From assembly GCA_023665555.1 (NCBI GenBank), contig JAMPDR010000001.1, positions 1 to 64,000 on the forward strand: a stretch of 64,000 nt of DNA. The letters run 5' to 3'. The translations under genes were made by a program, and so were the position numbers. The DNA is from Ruminococcus sp. Its GTDB lineage: Bacteria > Bacillota > Clostridia > Oscillospirales > Acutalibacteraceae. The notes beneath the pieces were generated by a model. It saw nothing but the letters and a program-made list of their open reading frames with translations, searched no databases and had not been told where the DNA came from. Below, in pieces: positions 25,560 through 36,700 of this stretch. The first letter of the stretch is position 1, and the number at the start of each line of letters is the position of its first letter.

Positions 25560-27659
25560 TTATGAGAATGTTATTGTACCATGCCATCTGATACCGATCG
25601 GACTGTTATTCGTGGCATTCGTATTGTTATTAAATGTAGCTATAATTTTTATGCCTATTCCTGAAATGTATGATACCGTGTATGTAGCAGGACGAGCGTA
25701 AGTATTCATATCCGATGTATGGTTACTTCCATGCGTATATTTTTCATTTTGTCGTAGCAAAAATCCATCGCCCGTTGTAGCTACTACCTTAGGAGAGCCG
25801 ATAATTGGTTTGGCAATCGGAACGAAAAAATATACTTCTTTACCGCCTGTCGTTACGTAACCGGCAGTATGAATTTCGAATGTAACACTATCGCCAGCTC
25901 TGTAATATGGTCTAAAGGCATCATGTTTAACTATACTAACTTTATTTTTGTCATCTACAATATACGTCGAAATACCCAAATGAATATCAGCACCGTAAAT
26001 ATTAGTGTTTCCAACACCTCGTTCATAATTTCCATATCCTACAATAGTGTTGCCACTGCCGTTACACGGTAGAAGAACTTCAACATCTTCCAAATTATTG
26101 CTTATGACATTGCTGTTCTTATCCTTGTATTCAATAGTCTTCTTGGCGTATATACGTTTACTGCTATCGAAATAACTATGATCGCGATGCATGGTTTTTA
26201 TGCCGAAGTCAGCATAGTTTTCTAATTCAGCAGCTTTACCAAAAGCCATGCCATCCCCGCCATTTAAGATATCAATGATGAATTTAGAACTTGGCAACGT
26301 TTTCGAAACGGTTGTACTTCCCGATTCATCTGCTACTGTAACGGAGATCGTATATGTAACATCAGAACTAAGCGAACCGCCTATAACTGTATTAGATACC
26401 GTTCCACTGGTTCCTGATGCAGAAATAGTGGTACTACCCGTAAAACTTGTTCCTGTTTTCCATTCAACCTTAATGGATGGGTCTGTTTTATCACAAGCCC
26501 AATTAAAAGAGATTAATGCGTAAGTACCTGTTTCAGCTGAACTTCCATCACTATTGCAACGCTTGATAGTTAAACCCGTAATTCGAGGCTTCACATATGT
26601 GATTTCCCAAACTGCATATAATGTAATAGATGCATTAGCTGTGTAAGATGCTCCTGCTGCATATTTAACAGTTGTGGTAGTCGATGATGAAGCCCAACCT
26701 TTAAAGTTGTATCCTGATCTGGTGGGTTTACTAGACGACAGTGTCAACGTCTTGGTATAGTATTTTGTTTGTTTATTTGGTGCTCCGCTACCACCGTTTG
26801 CATTATACGAAACTGTGTATGTCAGTTCAATCCATACTGCATAAAGAGTGGTATTCGACGAAACAGTATAGCTATTTTCTCCCGAATATGTAGCTGTGGT
26901 CGCTGATTTAGAAGTGCTCCAACCTAAGAATGTGTATCCAGTTCGGGTAGGTTTAGTGGAAGAAACTGTAAACTTATAGCTCGTATTAGAGTTATATACA
27001 TATGCACTTTGTGACGAAGGTGCGCCGCTGCCGCCATTTGCATTATATGTAAGGGTGATTTTTTTCCTCCAGATAGCATATAACGTAATGCTTGCGTTTT
27101 TCGTGTAATTACCACCTGAACTATAATCAACTGAAGTGTCACCGGTCGACGTTCCCCAGCCCATAAAAGTATAGCCTGTTTTAGTAGGTTCGGTGGAAGA
27201 CAGTTTCAGTGTAGTACCATACCACTTAGTTTGAGATGCAGGTGTTCCGCTGCCGCCATTTGCATTATATGAAACTGTGTATGAAGTTTTTTTAGCTATA
27301 GTAAATGAACTGCTTGCCGATATTGTTCCTTTGTAGGTACCATTCCAAGTAATTTCAATATCCATGGAACAGCTAAATGAGACACTTCGAGAAGATGTAC
27401 CTTTACTAATTTTTATGCTACCGCTTTTGATTGTCGATGTGCCGGTTTTTCCACCTATGTTACAAGTGCCACTGGCAACTGATTTACCATCAATTTTAAC
27501 AGTATACGATTTAGCAACGCTGGAAGAAGCCGCATATTGAGCAATGTATTCCAGTTTCCAATCATATGTTACTGTGGTATCAGTGCTTGATGCTGTAGTA
27601 ACTGTTAATTTAATTTGTGGTGATCCGGTAGACCAACTGGCAGACGTGCATGATGCCAT
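25560..27659 (-). CDS. DUF859-like phage structural protein with InlB-type repeats
   Basis: The 699-residue protein has beta-rich N- and C-terminal parts resembling DUF859 minor structural proteins of Gram-positive siphoviruses. A block of three Listeria-Bacteroides (InlB B-type) repeats lies at about 132-350, with the signatures YNANGGSG, GYTFMGW/GYTFLGW/GYNFKGW and TLYA(I/V)W. A fibre-tip motif (DGMAFGKAAE) follows near residue 475. It is likely a surface-exposed tail tip or side fibre, with the repeats as a spacer or host-binding module. It lies between the main fibre gene and the lysis genes. Confidence 0.75.
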   Translation of the reverse strand: MASCTSASWSTGSPQIKLTVTTASSTDTTVTYDWKLEYIAQYAASSSVAKSYTVKIDGKSVASGTCNIGGKTGTSTIKSGSIKISKGTSSRSVSFSCSMDIEITWNGTYKGTISASSSFTIAKKTSYTVSYNANGGSGTPASQTKWYGTTLKLSSTEPTKTGYTFMGWGTSTGDTSVDYSSGGNYTKNASITLYAIWRKKITLTYNANGGSGAPSSQSAYVYNSNTSYKFTVSSTKPTRTGYTFLGWSTSKSATTATYSGENSYTVSSNTTLYAVWIELTYTVSYNANGGSGAPNKQTKYYTKTLTLSSSKPTRSGYNFKGWASSSTTTTVKYAAGASYTANASITLYAVWEITYVKPRITGLTIKRCNSDGSSAETGTYALISFNWACDKTDPSIKVEWKTGTSFTGSTTISASGTSGTVSNTVIGGSLSSDVTYTISVTVADESGSTTVSKTLPSSKFIIDILNGGDGMAFGKAAELENYADFGIKTMHRDHSYFDSSKRIYAKKTIEYKDKNSNVISNNLEDVEVLLPCNGSGNTIVGYGNYERGVGNTNIYGADIHLGISTYIVDDKNKVSIVKHDAFRPYYRAGDSVTFEIHTAGYVTTGGKEVYFFVPIAKPIIGSPKVVATTGDGFLLRQNEKYTHGSNHTSDMNTYARPATYTVSYISGIGIKIIATFNNNTNATNNSPIGIRWHGTITFS

Positions 27660-27666
27660 AATTATT

Positions 27667-29946
27667 TCATCCTTTCCATACCAAACCTATATTACCGTTA
27701 TTTCTTGTGCTCCATACAAGATTCCCTATTTTGAACTCGTCATCAATGATAGCAGTATCTATATTCAAGGCATCATCATTTATATAAGCCATCTTTGTAT
27801 TATCTTTCATGAAGCTTATTTCCTTGTTAGTAATCAGAACTTTAAATCGATTAGTTTCATCATTAAGGATTCCCAATTCAATGCGCGGAGATCGATCGTC
27901 ATCTGCTAGTTTGAATTGAATATACGGACGAATATTCCCATCATAGTCACTCATACTGGAGTTAAGCCTATCAATCTGTCCCTTAATATCGTCGATACTA
28001 CCGTTAGCTTCTTCTATTTTTGACAAAGCTTTGGTTAAATCAGCGATTGTATTATAGAAGTTAAAAGTCCATTCTGTACCAGTTTGATCCAGAATAGTTG
28101 CAGAGCCTTCTTCATCTACGACCAACATACTAATTGCTTCGGTCAACATCTCAATTTGAGTCTTTGCTTCAGATAATTTAGCGTTTAAAGCATCCATAGA
28201 AGTTCTGGATTCCGAAATATAGTCTGTAGAATCCTTGATATCAGAAGGAGTGATCACCGTTACATCTTTTATCAACGCTTGGCTGTTATCAGGTTTATTA
28301 TCAAGCACATTTTCGCTTTTCACGTATTCATTGTCATCTACTGTAACCTGATAATATACAGTTGTCTCTTCGCCGTCTTTATCTACGATACATTCGCAAA
28401 AATAATTTACGTCGTTGTCATCTTGATAATAATATACGATGTCGTCTGATACAGTCCTAACATATTCTTCAATATAATTGTTAAGACGGTCATCAATTTC
28501 TTTTTCCACATTTTTTCCGTTAGCGCCAAGTTTTAATGTGCGTGCCGAAATCTCCAACGTAGCAGCATCATCTGAATCCTTATGATATTTAATATAATTA
28601 CTCGAATCGCCGATGTTAACCTGACCGTCGCTATCCAGATATACACCTCTGGCAGCATTATGAACGGACTCTTTAAATCCTGAATAAATCGAATTATTAG
28701 TTATTTTGAATCCGCCAATAGTAGCGTCAAATGCTACAAGATCTCTCACATTGATTTGGGTTGCTGTAATGGACTTAGCTTGTATAACGCTTCCGTTAAG
28801 GCTGTTGTATTCGTTCTGATCAACCATTACATGACTATTATCAGGTTTATTATCAAGCACATTTTCAGTTTTTAGATATATTTTGCCATCTACTATGACC
28901 TGATAGTATGTAGTGGTTTCCTCACCATCTTCAACCACGATACACTCACAAAAATATTTTGTGTCGTCGCCATCCTGATAATAATATACGATGTCATCGG
29001 AAGTAGTCTTAACGTATTCTTCGATATCTTCAGATGTAATCTTGACACCGTCTGTATTAAGTTTGTAATAAAGGCCGTCCTCGCCCATAATGACAAGCTT
29101 GTCTGCTATAATTGTATTACCTTGGATCCGGTCACCACTGATAGTAACACCTACCAAATTTCCGGTAATGGTCGCATCGCCAATCTTAACATCTTTAATT
29201 AGTCCCGACTGTGCATATAGATATTCCATTGTAGCTTTACCGATAAATGAAAAATCGATATTTGCATATTTACTTTCAATATCTGTCGCTGATATTTTAT
29301 TAGATTGCAAATCCTCGATATAACCCTCAATAACGCCTAATTTGCCAGATGTCAAAACCACAAAATCGCCGTACGTTGATTTTAGTGTATCTATTTCGGC
29401 ATCGGTAGCTTTCAAGCTATCAATAGTGGCAAACGTAATATTTGCATCGTCTGCCGACAACTTATTAGCACTCAAATCATCAATTTCAGCCTTATTAGCA
29501 GTAACAGTTCCCTTGATTGCGACATTTTCAGCCTCCAACGCTTCAATTTTAGCAGCCTTGGCTTCAAGATCTTGATTCACCTTAATTGAATCAGCTTGTA
29601 ATTCACCAATAGTGGCTTTACTTGTTTCCAAATATTCTGTAGTAACCGATTTCAAAGATACAACTTCATCATTCAAGTCGTTTACTGTACCTATTCGGGC
29701 GGCAGGAGAAGATGTATTGCCTGTGACAATAGCAGAATGATTTTTGATAGTAACCAGAACACGCTCATTCGTCTTCACCTCGGCAGTGGTCATCACCGGG
29801 GTTAAAATATTCGATCCGTCAAGAATTACATAGTTAACCCCATTTTGAACGACTATTCTGCCATATACAGAAGATTCCTTGGATTTTTTTGTTGTATCCT
29901 TTGTGGTTTTGACAAATTGTGATATTAAATCATTTGATAAAGCCAT
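27667..29946 (-). CDS. Phage tail fibre/minor tail protein with internal duplication
   Basis: The 759-residue protein begins with a short beta domain (YGRIVVQNGVNYVILDG). A long segment (about 85-230) is rich in heptad-like Ala/Ile/Leu repeats typical of trimeric fibres. The centre has the ITATQINV and FDATIGGFKIT motifs common in tail-tip fibres. A unit of about 66 residues (EEYVKTTSDDIVYYYQD...NVLDNKPDNS) occurs twice, at about 309-374 and 493-559. It probably contacts the host surface. It is flanked by the hub protein and the DUF859 protein. Confidence 0.75.
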   Translation of the reverse strand: MALSNDLISQFVKTTKDTTKKSKESSVYGRIVVQNGVNYVILDGSNILTPVMTTAEVKTNERVLVTIKNHSAIVTGNTSSPAARIGTVNDLNDEVVSLKSVTTEYLETSKATIGELQADSIKVNQDLEAKAAKIEALEAENVAIKGTVTANKAEIDDLSANKLSADDANITFATIDSLKATDAEIDTLKSTYGDFVVLTSGKLGVIEGYIEDLQSNKISATDIESKYANIDFSFIGKATMEYLYAQSGLIKDVKIGDATITGNLVGVTISGDRIQGNTIIADKLVIMGEDGLYYKLNTDGVKITSEDIEEYVKTTSDDIVYYYQDGDDTKYFCECIVVEDGEETTTYYQVIVDGKIYLKTENVLDNKPDNSHVMVDQNEYNSLNGSVIQAKSITATQINVRDLVAFDATIGGFKITNNSIYSGFKESVHNAARGVYLDSDGQVNIGDSSNYIKYHKDSDDAATLEISARTLKLGANGKNVEKEIDDRLNNYIEEYVRTVSDDIVYYYQDDNDVNYFCECIVDKDGEETTVYYQVTVDDNEYVKSENVLDNKPDNSQALIKDVTVITPSDIKDSTDYISESRTSMDALNAKLSEAKTQIEMLTEAISMLVVDEEGSATILDQTGTEWTFNFYNTIADLTKALSKIEEANGSIDDIKGQIDRLNSSMSDYDGNIRPYIQFKLADDDRSPRIELGILNDETNRFKVLITNKEISFMKDNTKMAYINDDALNIDTAIIDDEFKIGNLVWSTRNNGNIGLVWKG
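28275..29022 (-). repeat. Duplicated 197-bp coding unit in the tail fibre gene
   Basis: Segments 28,826-29,022 and 28,275-28,470 both encode EEYV[KR]T-x-SDDIVYYYQD...YFCECIV...DGEETT-x-YYQV...NVLDNKPDNS. The protein identity is high over the whole unit, with scattered substitutions. The first copy follows ITSEDI and the second follows a predicted coiled segment (EKEIDDRLNNYI), so the unit appears to have been copied into a second site. Confidence 0.85.
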
Positions 29947-29952
29947 CGGTAA

Positions 29953-31011
29953 TCACCTCCAAAGTTTTGCTGTAAATACAGCCTTCTCCGTTACAGGACA
30001 TCCCGGAACACATTCGATATTCTGACTTACAACCTTTGCTTTTATGTCTGTAAGTCCGGCTCTCTCGTAATTCAATCGTACGCAATCACCCAATCGCACG
30101 GGACAATATCCGTGTTTATACGTAATGGTGTATTCCAGTGTTGATAATTCCTTGAGCAGCATCTCTGCATATTCGTCTATTTGTGCTTTTGACGGTACAC
30201 CAACCATATCAGGGTCTGTTATGCGATGAATAATTTCTCTGCCTCGGTTAACAGTAGATGTCGGACTGTTCGGGTCATCGTTAACAACTCTTGCATAATA
30301 GCTTTCGCTACCGTTGGAGTATATAACTTCAACAACATTTGGAACGCCGTACAAATCATGGTCCATACTTAGCGTAGGATATAATATTGAACTATTACTA
30401 TCGTCGTATGTCCAAACAGGCTGCAAAGAAGCCGTGTCCTGTTTCGGTGAGAAAAGAACACGACCCATTTCATCAATATCAAATACGTATTTAGCATTCG
30501 CTATCAAATCAGTAGTGAATGTCAGCTGCGTATCGCTGGTGTCAGCGACAAAATCGGTTAATAGTTTTTCACTGCACTTAGCTTCTACAACGGGAGCCCT
30601 GACATTTTCTCTGACAATCTTATATGCAGCATCCATGATGTTTTCGCCTTTTGCTATATAGTATCCTATCAGAGGTTGCTTTTCTTTAAGTTCAATCAGA
30701 GGTGTATACGCATCCATAGTAACATCACGAACTTTGCCATCAAAGCCGGATGAAGGTGTCTGCACCATTACCGTTCCTAGCGGAAACTTTTCTCGGATTC
30801 CATTTTGAATTGTTATCAGATAAATTCGTATGTAACATTCGCCAACCGCATCTGTTATGTTAATAGATGCCGACCCGAGTGTCTCAGCATCAACATCTCT
30901 GCTGACAGAGGAACTTTTTACATTATCAAGTTTCTTGACATCCTTCCATGTACCCGGATCGACGACATAATACTCGTACGTTTGCTGCATTGAAGCAGAC
31001 CAATCAGGCAT
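29953..31011 (-). CDS. Phage tail hub/baseplate-type protein
   Basis: The 352-residue protein starts with a beta-rich region (TYEYYVVDPGTWKDVKKLDNV) and includes VTMDAYTPLIELKEKQPLIGYYI and a C-terminal oligonucleotide-binding-like fold (GDCVRLNYERAGLTDIKAKV). Position after the tape measure and LysM protein, and the overall pattern, suggest a tail-tip hub analogous to Tal/gp27 proteins. The assignment rests on position and fold-like pattern, not on a named motif. Confidence 0.65.
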   Translation of the reverse strand: MPDWSASMQQTYEYYVVDPGTWKDVKKLDNVKSSSVSRDVDAETLGSASINITDAVGECYIRIYLITIQNGIREKFPLGTVMVQTPSSGFDGKVRDVTMDAYTPLIELKEKQPLIGYYIAKGENIMDAAYKIVRENVRAPVVEAKCSEKLLTDFVADTSDTQLTFTTDLIANAKYVFDIDEMGRVLFSPKQDTASLQPVWTYDDSNSSILYPTLSMDHDLYGVPNVVEVIYSNGSESYYARVVNDDPNSPTSTVNRGREIIHRITDPDMVGVPSKAQIDEYAEMLLKELSTLEYTITYKHGYCPVRLGDCVRLNYERAGLTDIKAKVVSQNIECVPGCPVTEKAVFTAKLWR

Positions 31012-31012
31012 A

Positions 31013-33718
31013 TTAAGCCCCTCCTTCCACTCGGGTTATATTAATAGTTACAGGTATGCTCATCTCACAATGTTTTTGACTAAACGAAACTGCTACATTT
31101 GCCCAATAACCACTTCCGGACGGTTCTCTGACGTAGACATCGCCCATCCACATTGCCAATCTTCGAAGCATATATAAAGTATCTTTATCGCTTTTTTCGA
31201 TTTCAACGTTCCATGTAGGTTTAATACCTAATTGTGTACCGTAATAACTGACGGGATTCTTACGACCTATGTATTCAACAAGTGATACATCTGGTTCATT
31301 GCTTTCCGAAACGTCGATATTATATGGAAGCCTCAGCATAGATCCAGCCCATGGCGGTTCTTCAAGCTCATCCTCTTCAGTCACGTTAAACGGCGTCCAA
31401 GCCTCGTCCCACTGAATAATTACAGCAGTTTCACCAACCGGATAACCCGGAATATCAGCGTAAGTTATTCGACCGGTTGTTTTAGATTTAGCAATGATGC
31501 GATATCGTGCCAAGTCCAAAGACGGATGCATATCAACAACTGTAACACCTCCGCCGTCAATATCTTTTTCTATTTCAGTAAAAGAACCATCGAACTCACG
31601 CCTATAAACAGAAAAGAGAATATCATTTATGACATCGTATCGAGCCTGTATGCAATAATACAATTCATTACCGTCACTATCTACACCTTTATACACAACC
31701 GAATTTCCGGATGAAACATTTGCAGTATTAGTGTAGGCTCCTTCAACCTCTTCGCCATATACACCATCGGCTTCTTCATCGGTAACTACATATCTATCAT
31801 TAGCATCATCATAGTTTACCTTAAGTATAACCGAAGTTTCTTCCTCACACTCCGGAGTGATAAAAGCTACTAAAGTATTTGGGTCAACAGCTATTTGAGC
31901 ACTTGGGGTATATGAAGTTTCGTCTAATGCCACATTAAACGTCACTGAATTTTCAGCAGTTAAACCCGAATCCATGGAAACGGTACAGTTAATTGTATAA
32001 GTTACACCATTTTCTAAAATTACATCACTCGGAGTAAAAGATACTAATAAATCAGCATCGTTAATGTCATAATACTTTGAATAGATTTCTTCGCCTTCGT
32101 TAACAAATTTATCGTTACCTAGTTCGTCTGTAGTTGGATAAGTAGACTCAGGTACAATTGACACATGATATCCTATCGCATTTTGAGTTCTCGGTCCCGG
32201 AATTGCTTGAATACCAAACGGATAACTTCTAACAGTAGAATCCTCTAATCCAATCAATTCATTGGTATTTTCATATATCACACCAAGTTCCAAAGATAAG
32301 GTTGGTGGAGCATATACGTTAATAACTCTCTGAACAGACCAATCGCTCCACTTGTCAATAATCCCTTTTGTGCGAACTCGCCACTTTATTGTAGTTCCTG
32401 AAGTATATTTAGACGTGTCAATAGGATACGAATGAGCTTTGTCAGCATCATCTTTTGATTTGTTTGGTACGGTGTCAACAACCGGTTTACTACTACCAAT
32501 AGTTATTTCCACTTCTGCTGTAGTTTCACTTGAACCGTCTTCAGAGTTATGAACCCAATATAAGTTCAATTTCTCACCTGTAATAGCAGTAGTTGTTGAA
32601 GCCCACGTAGTAGGCACACCCGGTTTTGTTCCTATTTTGATTGATTTGGCTTCGGTCCACGAAGAATTACCTTGATCATTGCAAGCTCTTACTCTGAAGA
32701 AATATTCCTTGCCGGATTCAAGCCCCGTAACTTCCGCATGATTAAAATTTGTATCTTCATTGACTGTAATGGACTGCACTTCACCCGAACTATCAAAGTA
32801 TCTTTTTTGTTCAGTATATTGAACCTCATATTTTTTAGCCCCGGTTGCTTTATCCCAATCAACATATACTGACGTTTCAGACAATGCCGTCAATTTCGTG
32901 ATTTTTTTAACAGCTTCGGGAATAGTGCCTTGATTACTTGAATAATCAGACCAACTGCTATATATTCCGCCTTTTACAGCACGGCAACGAACCTTGTATT
33001 CTCCGCCTGATGGAACGGTGCATGTAATCGAAGCGTAATTCTTCGAAATTGTCGCTGTTACGGTCTTGTAAATAGCCGTGTTATTCTTTACAACCTGAAA
33101 TTCAATAGACTTTGCGTCAATGTATAAGCTGTCCAATTTTGCTTTTAACTGATATCCGTCTATAGACACACTTGGAGTTGGTGGCGTTTCAACAGTTTTG
33201 GCGAAATCGTGCTGCTTCCACGCTGTCCATTCGGCTGTCCAATGCACTGTATCTTTATTATTAACTTTATGAGTTGTAGCAACAGGCTTAACTCGAAACT
33301 TGACCCGCTTAGCATTTGACGGTGCATTGTATACGCTTTGTTTAACAGTCTCAGTTTTTTCTTCACCGATAAACCACACATCATCTCCCGTACCATAGTA
33401 CCATTGAACTTTATATTCTTTTGTGTGAGTTTTAGTCCAATCCCACGCAGCATACATCGTCCTATCGGTATCAGACTGAACACCAAAATGTTTTATGCTT
33501 ACCATATTAGAGCTGGCTTTTTTCGTACTTGAGGTTTTCGTCAAATAAATCTTCTGACCAACAACAATGAGATTAGGATTTGATATACCATTGATAGCTG
33601 CAAGTTGTTGATATGTAGCACCATTGCTAATACTTTTTACATCGAGGTTAGAAGCAATACCGGATAAGGTGTCACCTTTTTCAACTATCACATATTTATC
33701 TTCTTTAAATATTTTCAA
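31013..33718 (-). CDS. LysM and fibronectin-III phage tail protein
   Basis: The 901-residue protein has an N-terminal LysM domain (about 8-60: VEKGDTLSGIASNL...NPNLIVVGQKIYL). At least two fibronectin type III-like domains follow in the middle (ATGAKKYEVQYTEQ...GLESGKEYFFRVRACNDQG). A C-terminal part (LYMLRRLAMWMGDVYVREP) resembles distal-tail-type proteins. LysM binds peptidoglycan N-acetylglucosamine, so the protein may dock the tail tip on the wall. It is the first gene after the tape measure, where a Dit-like protein is expected, with 2 bases between neighbours. Confidence 0.78.
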   Translation of the reverse strand: MKIFKEDKYVIVEKGDTLSGIASNLDVKSISNGATYQQLAAINGISNPNLIVVGQKIYLTKTSSTKKASSNMVSIKHFGVQSDTDRTMYAAWDWTKTHTKEYKVQWYYGTGDDVWFIGEEKTETVKQSVYNAPSNAKRVKFRVKPVATTHKVNNKDTVHWTAEWTAWKQHDFAKTVETPPTPSVSIDGYQLKAKLDSLYIDAKSIEFQVVKNNTAIYKTVTATISKNYASITCTVPSGGEYKVRCRAVKGGIYSSWSDYSSNQGTIPEAVKKITKLTALSETSVYVDWDKATGAKKYEVQYTEQKRYFDSSGEVQSITVNEDTNFNHAEVTGLESGKEYFFRVRACNDQGNSSWTEAKSIKIGTKPGVPTTWASTTTAITGEKLNLYWVHNSEDGSSETTAEVEITIGSSKPVVDTVPNKSKDDADKAHSYPIDTSKYTSGTTIKWRVRTKGIIDKWSDWSVQRVINVYAPPTLSLELGVIYENTNELIGLEDSTVRSYPFGIQAIPGPRTQNAIGYHVSIVPESTYPTTDELGNDKFVNEGEEIYSKYYDINDADLLVSFTPSDVILENGVTYTINCTVSMDSGLTAENSVTFNVALDETSYTPSAQIAVDPNTLVAFITPECEEETSVILKVNYDDANDRYVVTDEEADGVYGEEVEGAYTNTANVSSGNSVVYKGVDSDGNELYYCIQARYDVINDILFSVYRREFDGSFTEIEKDIDGGGVTVVDMHPSLDLARYRIIAKSKTTGRITYADIPGYPVGETAVIIQWDEAWTPFNVTEEDELEEPPWAGSMLRLPYNIDVSESNEPDVSLVEYIGRKNPVSYYGTQLGIKPTWNVEIEKSDKDTLYMLRRLAMWMGDVYVREPSGSGYWANVAVSFSQKHCEMSIPVTINITRVEGGA

Positions 33719-33720
33719 TG

Positions 33721-36700
33721 TTACCTTCTCCTTTCCATACGAGCCGCTTGCACTAGAGTTTGAATAGCCTCGCTGATATTGCTTCCGTCGTCATAAGTAA
33801 TGCCGTCAATGTAGTTTTGTACCGACGGTTGAATCTTACCTATGTCTTTACGCAATTTATCAATCGCCGAAACAACATCACCGTTTCCATTTTGATTTCT
33901 GCGGTTCATCATGGTACTGATGGATTTTGTATCTGCTGTGACACCAACCGAAGGATGTAAACTCAGCATATTACTCATAAGATTAGCACCTGAAGATACA
34001 TCACTTAGATCTAATACAGGACGAATAGTGGGATTAACTTCAATGTCGGTATTGAAAACTTCTCCCATTCTTCGTACCGCATTGCTTATTCCATTACGGG
34101 CATATTCAGCAATACCTGAACCCGCTGAATAAGAAATAGACTGATAATCATTCAACGCGTTTACAAAGCCCTGACCGGCATAACCACCAATACCATAGAA
34201 TACTTTTGATGGAGAATTAATGTCGAGTGCTTCTTTAGCAGCACGTGCCGCAGCGGATGCCATAGCAGCAGCTTTTGCCGATGCTATGTAAGTGTTTACT
34301 GTTATACCATTTGCAAAGCCGCTCACTAAATACGAGCCGCATTGGTAAAAATCGTCATGATATTCATTAATAGCTTCAACACTGGTGCTCATGCTACTTG
34401 TTATAGTTTTCTTAACTGATGTCTTTTTGGTCTCAATACCTTTTGACATTTCATTGAGTAAAGCAGAGCCAATTTTGTTAAAGTCATTTTGTTTGGCTTT
34501 GATCTGTTTTATTGCATTACCCAGTATAGATGAAAACGTCGCAAATATTGTAGACTGACTCGATCTTATACCGGAGTTAAGCGATGAAGTTATATTAGCT
34601 CCTGCCGCACTGATCTCAGAAAGTTTACTATTAACTGAGGCAGACAACCCGGCAGTATTTACATTGCCAAGAGCACTAATAGCGTCACTGAGCTTGTTAA
34701 CACCGCTGGTATCCACAGCAGAAAGTTCAACTACAAAATCTTTCAGTGACCTTGCTGTAGAAATAGAAGTTGTTATAGCACCTGTATTGAGGTTGGATAC
34801 TGAAGTGCTATAATCAATGAGCTTCTTACCGAAATTGTTAACTGTCTTACCAAAATCATCAAGAGTAGTTTTTCCGTCAAGCCAATTTTTCTCAGGCAAA
34901 GCTTTTTGTAAATCCGACATAAGCTTTCCCGAGTCAGCCGCCATTTTGATAGCCGATTGATTCAAGCCGTCGTTTGCGGTTAATGTTTGTGAAAATCCAA
35001 CTATAGCATTTCCGAAAGCTGCTATCTGACTGCCAAACATTGCCATATCTTGTTCACCGAGCAGTTTCTGTTTCAGTCCGCCCATTGCGGGTAATTCTTG
35101 ATTTAAACTGTTTAGTAACTTCCCGGCATTAACTGCTGATTTAATAGTTTCTTCACTAATATTTTTGCCGTTAATTGTATCCGCAAATCCCACAATAGCA
35201 ATTCCGAAAGCACTGATAGATGTTCCGAATGCAGTCATGTCTTTCTCGCCAAGTATCAACTGCTTCAGACCACCTGTGCCATACAAAGCCGATTGCATTT
35301 CGGCCATAATTTTGCCCGCACTAGCGACGGCAGTAACGGCATCTTCGTCAATCTTACCTGCCACAGATTCAGAAAATTTAGCCATTTGTTCTCCGAACGG
35401 AACAAGCTGTTTACCGAACTCTTCGAAAGTTGTTCCACCTGTCAACCATTTAGTAGCACTGCTGATAACATCAGCACCGGTTAAAATAAGCAAGGTCTGA
35501 GCCAATGCTTTTACGCCGTGCATAGCAGATTCATCAATACCTTTTACACCGTCTATAAATCTGGATGCATTCTCCATGAACGCAGATAAATTTTCACCAA
35601 ATTCAGGCAAACCTGCTGTTATCCCAGCCAAGGCTCCACCTATGATATTTCCACAGAACGCTCCCAAACCGTATCCAATCTTTTCAAGCAAAGGTAATCC
35701 CGTATCAAGAAATGTTTCCAATTGCGGAAAGCGTTCTGCTAATGCACCAATTCCAGCAATTAGGCCGCCAACGGCCGCAACCAATGTAATTAACGCACCG
35801 ATTCCGATAAATGCAGCCGGACCTGTTGCACCCACAACACTCAATATTGCACAAGAAGCCGAAAGAGATATTAACAGCAATGAAAGTGATGCCGCAATTT
35901 CAAGCGTAGACCCGACGTTCATATAAGCCAACACACCAAGAATAGCAGCTAAGCAGCCAACAACCAATGTCATAACAGCGACCGAAGCCATTGCGGTTGC
36001 TGACATCGAACCAAAATTACCTATTATAGCCATTGAGCTGGCAAGAGATAATAACAATATAGACAGTGCAGCAGCATTTCCCAGCGTCGATTCTATTGGT
36101 AATCCCGAAAGTAAATATAATATTCCGCCCAAAGCACCAACCGCAACAGTCATGACAATAAGCGAACCTACTGAAGCATTCATTGAGCCGGATGCTTTAT
36201 TCAGAATCGCAAACATTCCCATCAGAACCGACAATGCTGTTGTAGCACCTGCAAGTTTAGAACCGTCTATCAGTGAAAGTGCCGACACTGCCCCTGCCAT
36301 AACACCAATCGCAACAGACATAACTATCAAATTGCCCTTGCAATTTTGCGCATCTTTTGTGGATTTAATCATCAGTGACATTACTCCGCCTAAAGCGGCG
36401 ATAGCCGCAATGCCTTTAGCCAATCCTTTGCCATCAATAAGACTGAGTAACATTGCCACACCTGCCAGAATGCCGATTGATACAGACATGGCTATTAATG
36501 TTGTTGCCATTTTTGCAACAGATTGACCTTCTTCAAGCACTTTAACCATTTTGACCATGAGTGCCAAAACGCCAACCAAGGCCAAAATACCTGCTCCACC
36601 TTTGATAATTTCACCAACAGACATGCCCGCTATAAGTTTCATCGAAACAGTCATAAGCAAGATTGATGTAGACATCGCCAACAGCGTTTTACCCATTTCG

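Noticed and set aside
25560-27659. Host adhesin because of Listeria-Bacteroides repeats
   Set aside because: No signal peptide or LPXTG, and the gene is embedded between tail fibre and holin genes with a DUF859-like framework.
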